A stretch of 64,000 bases of DNA from JBCCCJ01 sp039029315 (GTDB lineage Bacteria; Bacteroidota; Bacteroidia; J057). How positions within the stretch are numbered: the stretch's first letter is position 1; every line of letters starts with the position of its first letter. Below, one piece after another: positions 50,660 to 60,259 of this stretch. The stretch lies in contig JBCCGK010000032.1 in NCBI GenBank assembly GCA_039029315.1, positions 1 through 64,000 of the forward strand, written 5' to 3'. Position numbers and translations under genes: made by a program. A model generated the notes under the pieces. That model had not been told where the DNA came from and did no database searches. It was given only the letters and a program-made list of their open reading frames with translations.

Positions 50660-51715
50660 ATGAAATCAATGATTATTCTCATCTTAGGTACAGGACTATT
50701 CCTGAGTTGTACATTCGGCCAAACTGCCAACTTCAGCATTCTCCAGATGCCTAGAGAGGGATTTTGGAAACTTGGCCTGATGAATCATTCTACAGAGACC
50801 ATCACGACTAGTCTTGCTGTCAAATTCATGCTTGAAGGAAGACTTGTTCATACGGTCAGTGGACCCTCAGTATTGCTTCATCCCGGCTCCAATCTTATCG
50901 ATCTCCAAAGAATGGAGGGAGGAACACAATTGGGAAATGGACTAACACTCACAACTTCAGCAGCCGAACAACAACGTCTTGAGATCTGTGTAGAATTGTA
51001 CATGAAAGGGGCGAAATTTCTCAGTCAATGTGATCTGTTCCAGCAAGCATTGAATATTCCCTTGCATTTGGTATATCCCTTTGATCAGGATGTGTTGGAA
51101 ACTTCCCTGCCGATGATGAGTTGGAGCATTCCATCTCCTGTGAGTCATCCGAGTCAGTTGAGATATAGACTTCGGCTCGTAGAAGTATTGGGATACCACA
51201 CCCCTCAGAGCGCGATGGCAAATGCGCCTGCCTTGATTGATCGGGCAGATCTCACCCAAAACGTGATCCCTTATTCTCCTTCTTATAGAAAACTGGAAGC
51301 AGGCCACACCTATGCCTGGCAAGTCGAAGCCTATGATGGCTCAGGATTTGTGGGCAGAAGCGAACTGTGGTCCTTTCGCCTCAAGGCAGAAAAAGAGACA
51401 ACCGACAGCAACGCACCTTTTGTTGAGTTAAGAAAACGCCTTGATAGTGGGTTTTACCCGGCGAGGGGACAAGTACGATTCAAGCATGACTGTCAATATG
51501 GAGAATCAACACTGGATTTTGTGGTAACCAATCATCGTGGGGAGCAAATTCGAACCTCTGGCAAGCAATTAGAAAAGGTTGGTAAAAATCTCTTTACACT
51601 TCATCTCCCACCCGGTTCTGGATTGATCGAAGGTCAGATGTATCACCTGGAAGTTACCAATCCCAAAGGAGAAAGCACCATTCTTAAGTTTAAATATTTC
51701 TATCCAAAATCATGA
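50660..51715 (+). CDS. Secreted beta-rich protein of unknown function
   Basis: 351 residues from ATG 50660 (an upstream TTG overlaps the LRR stop). Signal peptide 1-21 (ends SCTFGQ, possibly a lipobox-like Cys). A beta-sandwich N-part (20-125), a segment with VYPFDQDVLETSLPMMSWSI and HTYAWQVEAYDGSGFVGRSE that looks Fn3-like (about 135-255), and a further Ig-like C-terminal part. No catalytic motif. Overlaps the Skp-like gene by 4 bp (ATGA). Confidence 0.65.
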   Translation: MKSMIILILGTGLFLSCTFGQTANFSILQMPREGFWKLGLMNHSTETITTSLAVKFMLEGRLVHTVSGPSVLLHPGSNLIDLQRMEGGTQLGNGLTLTTSAAEQQRLEICVELYMKGAKFLSQCDLFQQALNIPLHLVYPFDQDVLETSLPMMSWSIPSPVSHPSQLRYRLRLVEVLGYHTPQSAMANAPALIDRADLTQNVIPYSPSYRKLEAGHTYAWQVEAYDGSGFVGRSELWSFRLKAEKETTDSNAPFVELRKRLDSGFYPARGQVRFKHDCQYGESTLDFVVTNHRGEQIRTSGKQLEKVGKNLFTLHLPPGSGLIEGQMYHLEVTNPKGESTILKFKYFYPKS

Positions 51716-52260
51716 AACGCACAACAGTGAAATCACAATATTCTCCCTTCCTTCCTTTCACCACTCAAGGGAAGTTCGTCCTCTTGGCAGTCCTGTTCGT
51801 TGGAGGACTCATCGGATGGTTTGTAAGCGGATCACAGTCCAACAAGATCGTATATATCCATACCGAACAGGTATTTGCCTCCTTTGACCTGACAAAAGAA
51901 CTGGATGCCAAATTGAGCAATACCTTTGAAGCGAGAAGGACAGTTCTGGATAATTTGGATCTTCAGATTCAAAGTGTCCGAACCTCACAGACTGCTACTC
52001 AGGATTCAGTTCAGTTGCTCCAGGGAACCCTGGCGCAAAAGCATAGAGAATTCTCTGAAGACCATGAGCAGCAACGCCAGACCTATCACGAACGAATTTT
52101 GACCCAGATCAATCAATATGCAAAGGAGTTCCAGGAAGAGCAGGGATATGACCTGATTCTTGGTGCCAATGGCAGCGGCGGAATCATGGCAGCTCAAGCT
52201 GAACATGATGTAACCGAAGCCTTTATCGAATTTATCAACCGATCATACCAAGGAAAATGA
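51712..52260 (+). CDS. OmpH/Skp-like periplasmic chaperone
   Basis: 182 residues. One N-terminal membrane anchor or signal (about 21-42), then IVYIHTEQVFASFDLTKEL, the strand/helix start typical of OmpH/Skp, a long coiled coil (about 60-145) and an end with GYDLILGANGSGGIMAAQAE matching the family's closing strands. Such chaperones carry unfolded outer-membrane proteins across the periplasm. Coupled by overlaps to its neighbours on both sides (51712 and 52257), so it is most likely dedicated to the barrel or giant proteins of this operon. Confidence 0.8.
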   Translation: MKRTTVKSQYSPFLPFTTQGKFVLLAVLFVGGLIGWFVSGSQSNKIVYIHTEQVFASFDLTKELDAKLSNTFEARRTVLDNLDLQIQSVRTSQTATQDSVQLLQGTLAQKHREFSEDHEQQRQTYHERILTQINQYAKEFQEEQGYDLILGANGSGGIMAAQAEHDVTEAFIEFINRSYQGK

Positions 52261-52850
52261 AACCCATATACATCATTGGAATCCTCATGCTTGGGCTTGG
52301 GGTGATCTACAGTGCCTGTCATCCAAGGATTTTTTCTTCAGAGGGCAATCTTTCTACAGGCGTCAAAACTGATAGTAAATATTTTAAGATCAGAGAGATG
52401 GGCGACTATCGACTCACAGCCAGATTGATTCCCAAGGATAGCCAGACCAATGCCGCTGAAGAGGGCAATTCCCTGTCACCCAATCAGGATGCGTCGGATA
52501 TCTATTATTTCCAACTCAGAATGGAGTCAATCCACCCCCAGCAAGAAGTCCTGAAGCAGGGCATATTCAGCCAGCAAGCCTATGAGGATCGCATGATGTA
52601 TATCAGGTATCAGATGCAGGAGGACCTATATCTCCTTCATGGAAACGATAGCCTGGAAGCAGCACTCTATCATTTTGATGACACATTCGGACTGACTCCA
52701 TATGCAAGCTGTCTGGTCGCTTTTGAGAGCCACAAAAAGGATCATGATCCACTTATTCTGATTTTCGATGATCAGGAATTTGGAGTAGGTCCAGTCAAGT
52801 TTTCCTTTTCAGATGCAGCATTATCCGGTAACTCACTACTGAATTTCTAG
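52257..52850 (+). CDS. Lipoprotein of the RHS-related gene block
   Basis: 197 residues, not recognised. The signal ends VIYSAC (lipobox-like, Cys21). A mixed alpha/beta body follows, with YFKIREMGDYRLTARLIPKD and an acidic C-terminal part. Its ATG overlaps the Skp-like stop, and 5 bp separate its stop from the start of the first giant protein. Probably lipid-anchored in the outer membrane; a role in docking or secretion of the giant proteins is inference. Confidence 0.65.
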   Translation: MKPIYIIGILMLGLGVIYSACHPRIFSSEGNLSTGVKTDSKYFKIREMGDYRLTARLIPKDSQTNAAEEGNSLSPNQDASDIYYFQLRMESIHPQQEVLKQGIFSQQAYEDRMMYIRYQMQEDLYLLHGNDSLEAALYHFDDTFGLTPYASCLVAFESHKKDHDPLILIFDDQEFGVGPVKFSFSDAALSGNSLLNF

Positions 52851-52855
52851 CAACC

Positions 52856-55800
52856 ATGAATATTTTTCGACATAGCCTCCTTTTTCGAATCATTGCAGTA
52901 TATGCCATGAGTAGCATCTTATGGCAGGTGATTCAGCCAGCCGCAGCATATGCCTTGACCAGCGGTCCTACCATGCCTGAGTATGAGCAATTTGCGCCTC
53001 CAGGCATCAACGACCTGGTAGACCCCTCCACAGGGGACCTTGCCTATCAGATCTCCCTCTTCAATTTGGAAGGTCAGGATGTATCCATCACCTATTCCGG
53101 TCCCACCGGAAATCAGGGAGAATCCTCTTCCCTTGGGATGGGATGGAATTTCACGCCGGGCGCCATCATGCGACAAGTTCGCGGTATCCCGGATGAGTTC
53201 AATGGGGAACAGGACCTGATTCGAAAAGAGTTCAATTTGAGACCCAACAGAACGCTGGGCTTAAAAGCAGGCAATTCCTTCCAGATGTTTGGGATTGGTC
53301 GATTGGGCATCAACATTGGCGCCTTTCATAACAATTACAATGGCTGGGGAACCGAGTATAGCCTGGTTCCTTCCTTGACAGCAGCCAATAAGGCTGGAGG
53401 GTCTATGACAGCAAGCATGGGCCTTGGATTCAATTCACAGGCCGGAATCAGTGTATCACCCAGCCTGTCTTTTCAAGTTCAGTCTGAGAAGACAGAAGAA
53501 GCTGCTTCAGGAAAAGAAAGCACCACCACTACCAAAACCTATGGCATGGGGATTTCCTCTAGCTATAATTCACGGTCAGGACTGAAGTATCTTGGGCTGG
53601 ATGTTTCCTACAAAAGAAATGTCAAAACGGATCAACTCCTCAAGGTGAATGCCAGGCCAGGAGAAATTGCGCTAGGAGCACCCGAATCTTTCACTACTCG
53701 AATAGCCGGGAATCCAAAAACTGATCGGGAGGGAGCAGCCAATGGGGTACTTGTCAGTTATGGCACCCCTACCTATACTCCTCAACAGAAGTTTCCTTTC
53801 CTCAACACCTCCCTCACTTTGAATGCTACCATTGGTGGCGCTGGATTTGGGGCACACCCTGCCTTGTCCTTCACCGGCTATTATACCGAGCAGGCACTGG
53901 CGTATCATCATAGTAGCATCCCGGCTTTTGGGTATTTCCATCAGGAAAGAACAGTAGATGCCACCCATGCTCTGCTTGATTTTAACCGAGAAAAAGATGG
54001 GGTATTCATTGATGAAGCTAGCCTCAATCTTCCCTTGCCTTTTTCTACTTATGATCTGTATACTGCTACCGGACAAGCTGGTGTAGGCATGTTCCATGCC
54101 CAAAGAAGTGATAGAGGCCTTGTCTTCGATGATGATATGCTCAGTCTCAGCGCTGATCAAACGCTAGGTGCAGAATTTGGAGTTACCAGTGGCACACATA
54201 ATGGGGCAAGTTTCAAGGTAAATCTGACTGAGAGCTCTTCTGGCAAATGGGTCAAGGACAATGAGCTCGCCGAGAGCATGAAGTTTCAAAGCAAGAAAGA
54301 TGTAGGACCAGATTTCGAGCCATATTTTTTCAAAAAATTCGGAGAAACGCCTGTTGAAGATGCTACTGATGACTTTCTGGGAAAGGTTGGCGGAACCAAA
54401 GCGGTACGGGTCAAGCTGGAAAATCGAGGCAAAATTGTTGCGACAAATGAGTTTGAAGACAAACAAAACAATCCTTATACTGCCAACAGTTATCACCGAA
54501 CTCAACGAGCCAAGCGGAATACAGGGATGTTCATGCTGAACGGAGAAGAAGCTTCTCAAGTAGGCGTGGAATCGATGATAAATGGGTATAGCCTCAATTC
54601 AACGACTGGCGAATACAGCATGCAGGCAATTCCAAGGATCTCTGCGAACCGCCCTGCCCATCACCCATCAGAATTCAAAGTCTATAACGATGGGGGTGGC
54701 ATTTCTGTCTATGGCCTACCTGTCTACAATACCCTCGAACGAAATGTCACCTTTGCAGCTGCTGGGATTCCCTCGGATTGTGAAACAGGTCTGATAGACT
54801 ATACTCCCCAACCCTCTACTGATCCTTTTCCGAATATTCTGGAAAACCAGGTGAACGGTCAATTCGGTCGGGATGATTTTTTCTCCGCAGATGAAATTCC
54901 CACCAAAGCATATGCCTATCTGCTCACCGCAGTGCTGTCATCTGATTATGTCGATCTGACAGGAGACGGCATCACCGATGATGATTTGGGAACTGCCTAC
55001 CAGTATCACTACGAACAAGTATATGGAGAAGAATCAGGCAATGGGCTATATGATTGGCGATCCCCCTATGCAACGAATTCCGCTACTCTTATGGAAGGCT
55101 ATATCAACAGACCGGATGATGACAAAGCAAGTTATACCTATGGCACCAAAGAGATTTATCGCCTGACCGGCATCACGAGTGACAACCTGAGATTGGATAT
55201 CATTTATTCTGACAGATTGGATGGTTATGGCGTACAAGGTGAAAATGGTGGATTCGATCAGAACAAGAACCTGTTCAAGGTAGATCGAATGGAATTGTAC
55301 AACAAGAAGGATCGCGAATTGAATGGAGATAATGCAAACCTACTCAAGGCAGCGGAATTTGAATATTCCTATGAATTGTGCAAGCAGACACCCAATAACA
55401 TCAATACGCATAATGGAATCAATCCTGACCAAAGTGGGAAACTGACCCTCAAAAAGATCAGATTCAGATTTGGGACATCCAATCGAGCACCTTTTAATCC
55501 GTATGAATTTTATTATGCCGATCCTGACCATGACAAGCAGATCGATCCAAAATACAATCCCGATTATGAGGAAAAATCTCAAGACCGCTGGGGCAACTAC
55601 CAACCCAATAGCTGTGCTGGAGATGATCTACCCAATTGGGAATTTCCATATACCGATCAAACAGTCATTCCGGCCTCTGATCCATTACACGTTCCTGCAT
55701 TTCCTAATAGACGCTATGCAGACATCAGAGCGCAGGCATGGCGCTTGACAAGTGTGGTGACACCAGGAGGCAGCCATTTGAAGTTCAATTATGAAGCTGA

Positions 55801-58800
55801 CCGGATTGCCTATGTGGAAGACAAAATAGCAGGTCAAATGCACAAAATTCTAGGTACTGGTCCAACCAGTGACATGAATCATCCCGATTTCGGCAATGAA
55901 CTGTACAAGAAGGAAGATGGGCCAGGGAATTTCACCAATCACAATTTTGTCTTCTTTGAACTCCCAACCAAAGTCCAGAATCGGGATGAGTTATTCCGCA
56001 GATATCTGAAGGATATTGAATATCTGTACTTCAATTTTGATATGGACATATCTGGAGAGAACCAACATGAGCGTGTTCCGGGATATGTTGAGATCAAGGA
56101 TTATGGTGTTCAGGACAATGGAAATACCCTGAAGGATGTCGGCTGGATGGAGGTCGAACCCAAAGCCATGAAAGACAAGGACAAAGCGCCCTGGGCCAAT
56201 CCATTCAGTCGGGATGGCTGGGACTTTGCTCGTGCCAATCTGAATGAAATGATCTTTCCGGGTTCAGGCCCTCCTAGCCCTGACGAATCGGGAATCCGCG
56301 CTTTGGCTGGCTTCCTGATGGATTTGAGAACCATCTTTCAAGGCTATAACAAAGCCCTGAGAGCCAAGGAATTTTGTCGAACCTTCAAACCCCACAGGTC
56401 CTGGCTCCGGCTCAATTGCCCTGATGGACAAAAAGTTGGAGGAGGTGTGCGGGTGACCAAAGTATTCACTGATGACGACTGGGCCAATATGGGAGGCGGA
56501 ATCACCGCGACCTATGGCCAAACCTATGATTATAGCATCACCAATGACTATGACGAAATCCAAAGTAGTGGCGTGGCTTCCTATGAGCCTATGCTGGGAG
56601 GAGATGAAATTCCTCATCGTCAGCCAAGATATTTTACCAAAAAGAATACCCTGACCCTGGATGACATCTTCTATCTGGAAGAACCAATGGGGGAATCTCA
56701 ATTCCCGGCACCTTCTATCAAATATTCAAAAGTTACTGTCAAAAGTCTCCCCTATTCGCATGGAGGCACAGACGTTACCCAAAATGGCGTCGGACATACC
56801 GAATATGAATACTATACTGCCAGGGATTTTCCAACCATAGTGGAAGAGACGGACATTGATCCTTATTACCGTAAACCCAACCCCATTCTGAAGTTTTTCA
56901 GAATTGGTGTGAAACAACATACTACAGCAAGTCAGGGATACAGCGTTACGACTAACAATATGCATGGCGTCCCCAAAGCTGTTTCTCAATTCGCAGAAAA
57001 TAAAGAGACTGCTGTTACAGAAACGCGCTATGAATACAGGACCGTTAGAGATGGCAAACATGTCAGGCTGGATAATGAGAACATCCCTGTTATTTATCCA
57101 GACAATCAAACTGGCACGGCCTCACTCGGAGTGGAGATGGACTTCACAGTAGATAGTCGACAACAGCAAACCATTACAGATGGCTTCGACACCCAAGGCA
57201 ACCTGGATATCCTCGGCTTCTTTATCCCGTTCCCGGCTGCAACCATTATTCCTACCCCGATTTATGAAGAAAAGCGGTTTCGGTCTATTACCACGACCAA
57301 ACTTATCCGACGTACAGGGGTTCTGGACAGGATCATTTCCAGAAATGACGGAGCAGTTGCTACCACACACAATCTGGCCTATGATGCTGAAACAGGAGCC
57401 TTATTGATCAGCAAATCGACCAATGAATACCTGGATGAACAATATTCTCTGAATTATCCAGCGCATTGGGCTTATCAGGAAGGCATGGGGCAAGTCGCGA
57501 TCAATACTGGCATGCAGTGGACAGACAATGTACATTTGGCTGCCATCCAGGATCCAGAAGATCACTTTGTCAAAGGAGATGAGCTGATGTTGCGGACAGC
57601 AGGAACATCAGGCGGCAATGATATCCTCAGCAAGGCATGGGTGTTGGATGTTGGCCCTACTTCCTTTGCGGTCATAGATGAGACTGGTCAGCTGGTTCCC
57701 GACGGTCCATACGATGAGGTAAAAATCATACGATCGGGCAGGAAAAATATGGCTGGAGCCAGCATAGCGTCAACCATTACCAGAACCCATCCGATCTCTA
57801 ATGGCGGCATTCATCCTCAAGATGTATTAGCCACTGGTGCAGCAGAATATTCTGACCGTTGGCAAAAACTGTGTGGACCAGTATCTATTCTGACGACATG
57901 TCCATGCGTGGAGCTGACCCAGGAAGCCATTGACCTTCAGGATTTGCTCAATGCACTGCTTACCAACGGAGAGTTGGACAATAGCATAGTCAACCTGGCT
58001 ACTTATTCGGTTTTCTCAGGTTCGAGTCTGGAAGCTGCTCTTTTTCCAGGGGGAATAGGATCAGGCTGCTCAGCTCAATTCCAGTCAGTAGAAAATGCAC
58101 CAAATGGCAATTGCGAGGGTGAACTGGCGATTACTTTTGGTGAAAATTGTGGAAGTTTGGTGTCCTCCTGTTCGATTTCCCTCACGCCTGATGTGCCACA
58201 TCCTTATTGCATGTCTCATTTCAGCAGCTTTTCCAATATTCGGCCAGTCATAGATGATCCAGATGCTTGTGTATCCAGCACCAAATTCCAGATCGATGCC
58301 CATGTGTCTTATGATTGCAACTCCAGCTATGACGATGTGGTTACATTTACTGGAGACATGAACTGTTTCCCAATCAGAGAATGTCATGAGGAAGTGATCA
58401 CGGGCTCTCTCTGTGGAAATGAAGGCGATGATGTAAATCCGTATGTAGAAGGAATTCGTGGAAATTGGTCAGCCAAAAAGACCTATACACTTCTTGATTA
58501 CAGAGGTCCCTCTGATCCAATCGCTACGTCTTCCTCTGATATTCGGCGGGAAGGAACGCTTCAAAATTTCAGTCCTTTCTGGCAATTCAACAACGGGGAA
58601 TGGGAAGCCAATCAAGGCAACTGGATCTGGACTTCTGAAGCCACCAAGCGCATTCCACAGGGATATGATGTCGAGAGTGTTGATCCGCTTGGCCGATACT
58701 CTTCCGCCTTGTATGGATATGATTTGAGCGTGAATGTAGCCCTGGTCGGAAACTCCAGGTACCAGGAGAGCATGAATGCCAATTTTGAAATGCCAGAAGA

Positions 58801-59491
58801 TTATGCGCTGGATTGTAATGCACATATCCGAATGGACGGACTGACCATCAGCAGTGATGCCGCGCATACCGGCCTGAGAAGTGCGGAAATTACCCCGTCA
58901 GAACCTCTGAGTCTGGTGACAATGATTAGCGAAGCAGATTGTATTGAGGAGGCAGATGATATTCCTTATACGATCAAAGCCTGTGATTGCGCCAAAGCAT
59001 TTTCTCCCATAGAAAAAGGTCGCTACTCCTTGTCTTTCTGGATCAAGGGAGAAGAATATGACAGCAGTCCACTGGCTGTGTATGAGTATCCACATTTGCA
59101 AACTGAGATATATCTGGATGGGAACTTATTGTCCATTCTGGATGAGCAGCAAAGCAAGTTAATTGAGGGCTGGCAAAGAAGAGAAATAGTGGTCGAGATC
59201 CCAGATGGAACTGCTGGCGAAAGTTTCGAACTGATCTTCTCAAATTCTGGCATGGCTGCTTACAAAATGTACATCGACGACATTCGGTTTCACAACTTCT
59301 ACGGAGGCATGCAGACCTATGTGTATGATCCGGGAGATCTGATCCTGACTGCCGTGATGGGGGAGCGTGGATTTGCCACCTTCTACCGCTACGATGAAGC
59401 CAATAAATTGGTGGGCATTCAGCAAGAAACCGAAAATGGAATCTTATCTGTTTCAGCCCAACAGGACTACATTCCACCTAGATCTCAGTAA
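52856..59491 (+). CDS. Giant RHS-related secreted protein (first of a pair, 2211 residues)
   Basis: Signal-like N-terminus (9-36), then PSTGDLAYQISLFNLEG and GMGWNFTPGAIMRQVRGIPD (about 55-120), the opening block of a giant Bacteroidota family I recognise by pattern but for which I know no function. Later landmarks: AWRLTSVVTPGGSHLKFNYE (about 960), SSGVASYEPMLGGDEIPHR (about 1236), EYYTARDFPTIVEETD (about 1317) and CPCVEL (about 1680). Near the end come a jelly-roll-like carbohydrate-binding-type domain (about 2050-2150) and RGFATFYRYDEANKLVGIQQ, an RHS/YD-type repeat. No T9SS sorting domain and no obvious toxin. Separated from the LolA-like gene by 27 bp. Confidence 0.85.
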   Translation: MNIFRHSLLFRIIAVYAMSSILWQVIQPAAAYALTSGPTMPEYEQFAPPGINDLVDPSTGDLAYQISLFNLEGQDVSITYSGPTGNQGESSSLGMGWNFTPGAIMRQVRGIPDEFNGEQDLIRKEFNLRPNRTLGLKAGNSFQMFGIGRLGINIGAFHNNYNGWGTEYSLVPSLTAANKAGGSMTASMGLGFNSQAGISVSPSLSFQVQSEKTEEAASGKESTTTTKTYGMGISSSYNSRSGLKYLGLDVSYKRNVKTDQLLKVNARPGEIALGAPESFTTRIAGNPKTDREGAANGVLVSYGTPTYTPQQKFPFLNTSLTLNATIGGAGFGAHPALSFTGYYTEQALAYHHSSIPAFGYFHQERTVDATHALLDFNREKDGVFIDEASLNLPLPFSTYDLYTATGQAGVGMFHAQRSDRGLVFDDDMLSLSADQTLGAEFGVTSGTHNGASFKVNLTESSSGKWVKDNELAESMKFQSKKDVGPDFEPYFFKKFGETPVEDATDDFLGKVGGTKAVRVKLENRGKIVATNEFEDKQNNPYTANSYHRTQRAKRNTGMFMLNGEEASQVGVESMINGYSLNSTTGEYSMQAIPRISANRPAHHPSEFKVYNDGGGISVYGLPVYNTLERNVTFAAAGIPSDCETGLIDYTPQPSTDPFPNILENQVNGQFGRDDFFSADEIPTKAYAYLLTAVLSSDYVDLTGDGITDDDLGTAYQYHYEQVYGEESGNGLYDWRSPYATNSATLMEGYINRPDDDKASYTYGTKEIYRLTGITSDNLRLDIIYSDRLDGYGVQGENGGFDQNKNLFKVDRMELYNKKDRELNGDNANLLKAAEFEYSYELCKQTPNNINTHNGINPDQSGKLTLKKIRFRFGTSNRAPFNPYEFYYADPDHDKQIDPKYNPDYEEKSQDRWGNYQPNSCAGDDLPNWEFPYTDQTVIPASDPLHVPAFPNRRYADIRAQAWRLTSVVTPGGSHLKFNYEADRIAYVEDKIAGQMHKILGTGPTSDMNHPDFGNELYKKEDGPGNFTNHNFVFFELPTKVQNRDELFRRYLKDIEYLYFNFDMDISGENQHERVPGYVEIKDYGVQDNGNTLKDVGWMEVEPKAMKDKDKAPWANPFSRDGWDFARANLNEMIFPGSGPPSPDESGIRALAGFLMDLRTIFQGYNKALRAKEFCRTFKPHRSWLRLNCPDGQKVGGGVRVTKVFTDDDWANMGGGITATYGQTYDYSITNDYDEIQSSGVASYEPMLGGDEIPHRQPRYFTKKNTLTLDDIFYLEEPMGESQFPAPSIKYSKVTVKSLPYSHGGTDVTQNGVGHTEYEYYTARDFPTIVEETDIDPYYRKPNPILKFFRIGVKQHTTASQGYSVTTNNMHGVPKAVSQFAENKETAVTETRYEYRTVRDGKHVRLDNENIPVIYPDNQTGTASLGVEMDFTVDSRQQQTITDGFDTQGNLDILGFFIPFPAATIIPTPIYEEKRFRSITTTKLIRRTGVLDRIISRNDGAVATTHNLAYDAETGALLISKSTNEYLDEQYSLNYPAHWAYQEGMGQVAINTGMQWTDNVHLAAIQDPEDHFVKGDELMLRTAGTSGGNDILSKAWVLDVGPTSFAVIDETGQLVPDGPYDEVKIIRSGRKNMAGASIASTITRTHPISNGGIHPQDVLATGAAEYSDRWQKLCGPVSILTTCPCVELTQEAIDLQDLLNALLTNGELDNSIVNLATYSVFSGSSLEAALFPGGIGSGCSAQFQSVENAPNGNCEGELAITFGENCGSLVSSCSISLTPDVPHPYCMSHFSSFSNIRPVIDDPDACVSSTKFQIDAHVSYDCNSSYDDVVTFTGDMNCFPIRECHEEVITGSLCGNEGDDVNPYVEGIRGNWSAKKTYTLLDYRGPSDPIATSSSDIRREGTLQNFSPFWQFNNGEWEANQGNWIWTSEATKRIPQGYDVESVDPLGRYSSALYGYDLSVNVALVGNSRYQESMNANFEMPEDYALDCNAHIRMDGLTISSDAAHTGLRSAEITPSEPLSLVTMISEADCIEEADDIPYTIKACDCAKAFSPIEKGRYSLSFWIKGEEYDSSPLAVYEYPHLQTEIYLDGNLLSILDEQQSKLIEGWQRREIVVEIPDGTAGESFELIFSNSGMAAYKMYIDDIRFHNFYGGMQTYVYDPGDLILTAVMGERGFATFYRYDEANKLVGIQQETENGILSVSAQQDYIPPRSQ

Positions 59492-59518
59492 ATGTAACAC
59501 AATCAGGAAAACACCATC

Positions 59519-60259
59519 ATGTATAGTCAATTTCATACAAGCATCAGGCATCTGTTGCTGCCTACCCTCCTCATGATTTTTGTCCTTGCCGGGAACAGTA
59601 CGGTTGTCTTCTCTCAGGATGTCAAAGAGGATTTGAAGAAAATCAATCAGGCATATGAAGCTCACAAAAGCTTTCGTGCAGATGTGACTTATAAATTGTT
59701 TGGCTCTCTTTCGGGGAATACACCCATAGAAACCGTTTCAGGAACAATCAGAAATCAGGATCAATACCAATACAGCAAGATATCCGGGCTGGAAACGCTC
59801 ATCAATGGCAAATATGCCGTATTGGTCAATCATGAGCGAAAAACCATTTCGATCCAGTCCGGCTTTGAGTTGACTTCGGTTCTTCACCAACCAAACCTGG
59901 ATAGTCTGGTCGCCTATTGTCAAGACATCCAATATACCCGGCTGACTTCATCGAGCGTATCTTATGATTTTGTTTTTGAGAATCATGAATATGAACGAAT
60001 CAGGATGGTGTTTCATCCTGACACTTACGTGATTGAGTCTTTCACCTTCTATCAGGCTGATCCAGTCAGCCTGACAGAGGGGGGAGCACTTCAAAGCATT
60101 CGAATGGAGATTCAATTCTCCAATATTCAGATCAATCAAGCACTTCCTGATGCCCAATTCTCCGAAGCACAATTTGTCTCTCACATCAACGGTCAATACC
60201 AACCTGTCAAGGCTTTGGCTTCCTACCGACTGGTCAACTTTTTATCGAACAACCAATGA
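59519..60259 (+). CDS. LolA-like periplasmic lipoprotein-carrier protein
   Basis: 246 residues. Signal peptide about 1-32. Predicted half-barrel of LolA/LolB type: KSFRADVTYKLFGSL, SGTIRNQDQYQYSKISG, VLVNHERKTISIQSG, RMVFHPDTYVIESFTF. LolA carries hydrophobic cargo between membranes. It lies between the two giant genes and overlaps the second by 4 bp (ATGA at 60256), so it is most likely part of their export or lipid handling. Family assignment is by strand pattern. Confidence 0.65.
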   Translation: MYSQFHTSIRHLLLPTLLMIFVLAGNSTVVFSQDVKEDLKKINQAYEAHKSFRADVTYKLFGSLSGNTPIETVSGTIRNQDQYQYSKISGLETLINGKYAVLVNHERKTISIQSGFELTSVLHQPNLDSLVAYCQDIQYTRLTSSSVSYDFVFENHEYERIRMVFHPDTYVIESFTFYQADPVSLTEGGALQSIRMEIQFSNIQINQALPDAQFSEAQFVSHINGQYQPVKALASYRLVNFLSNNQ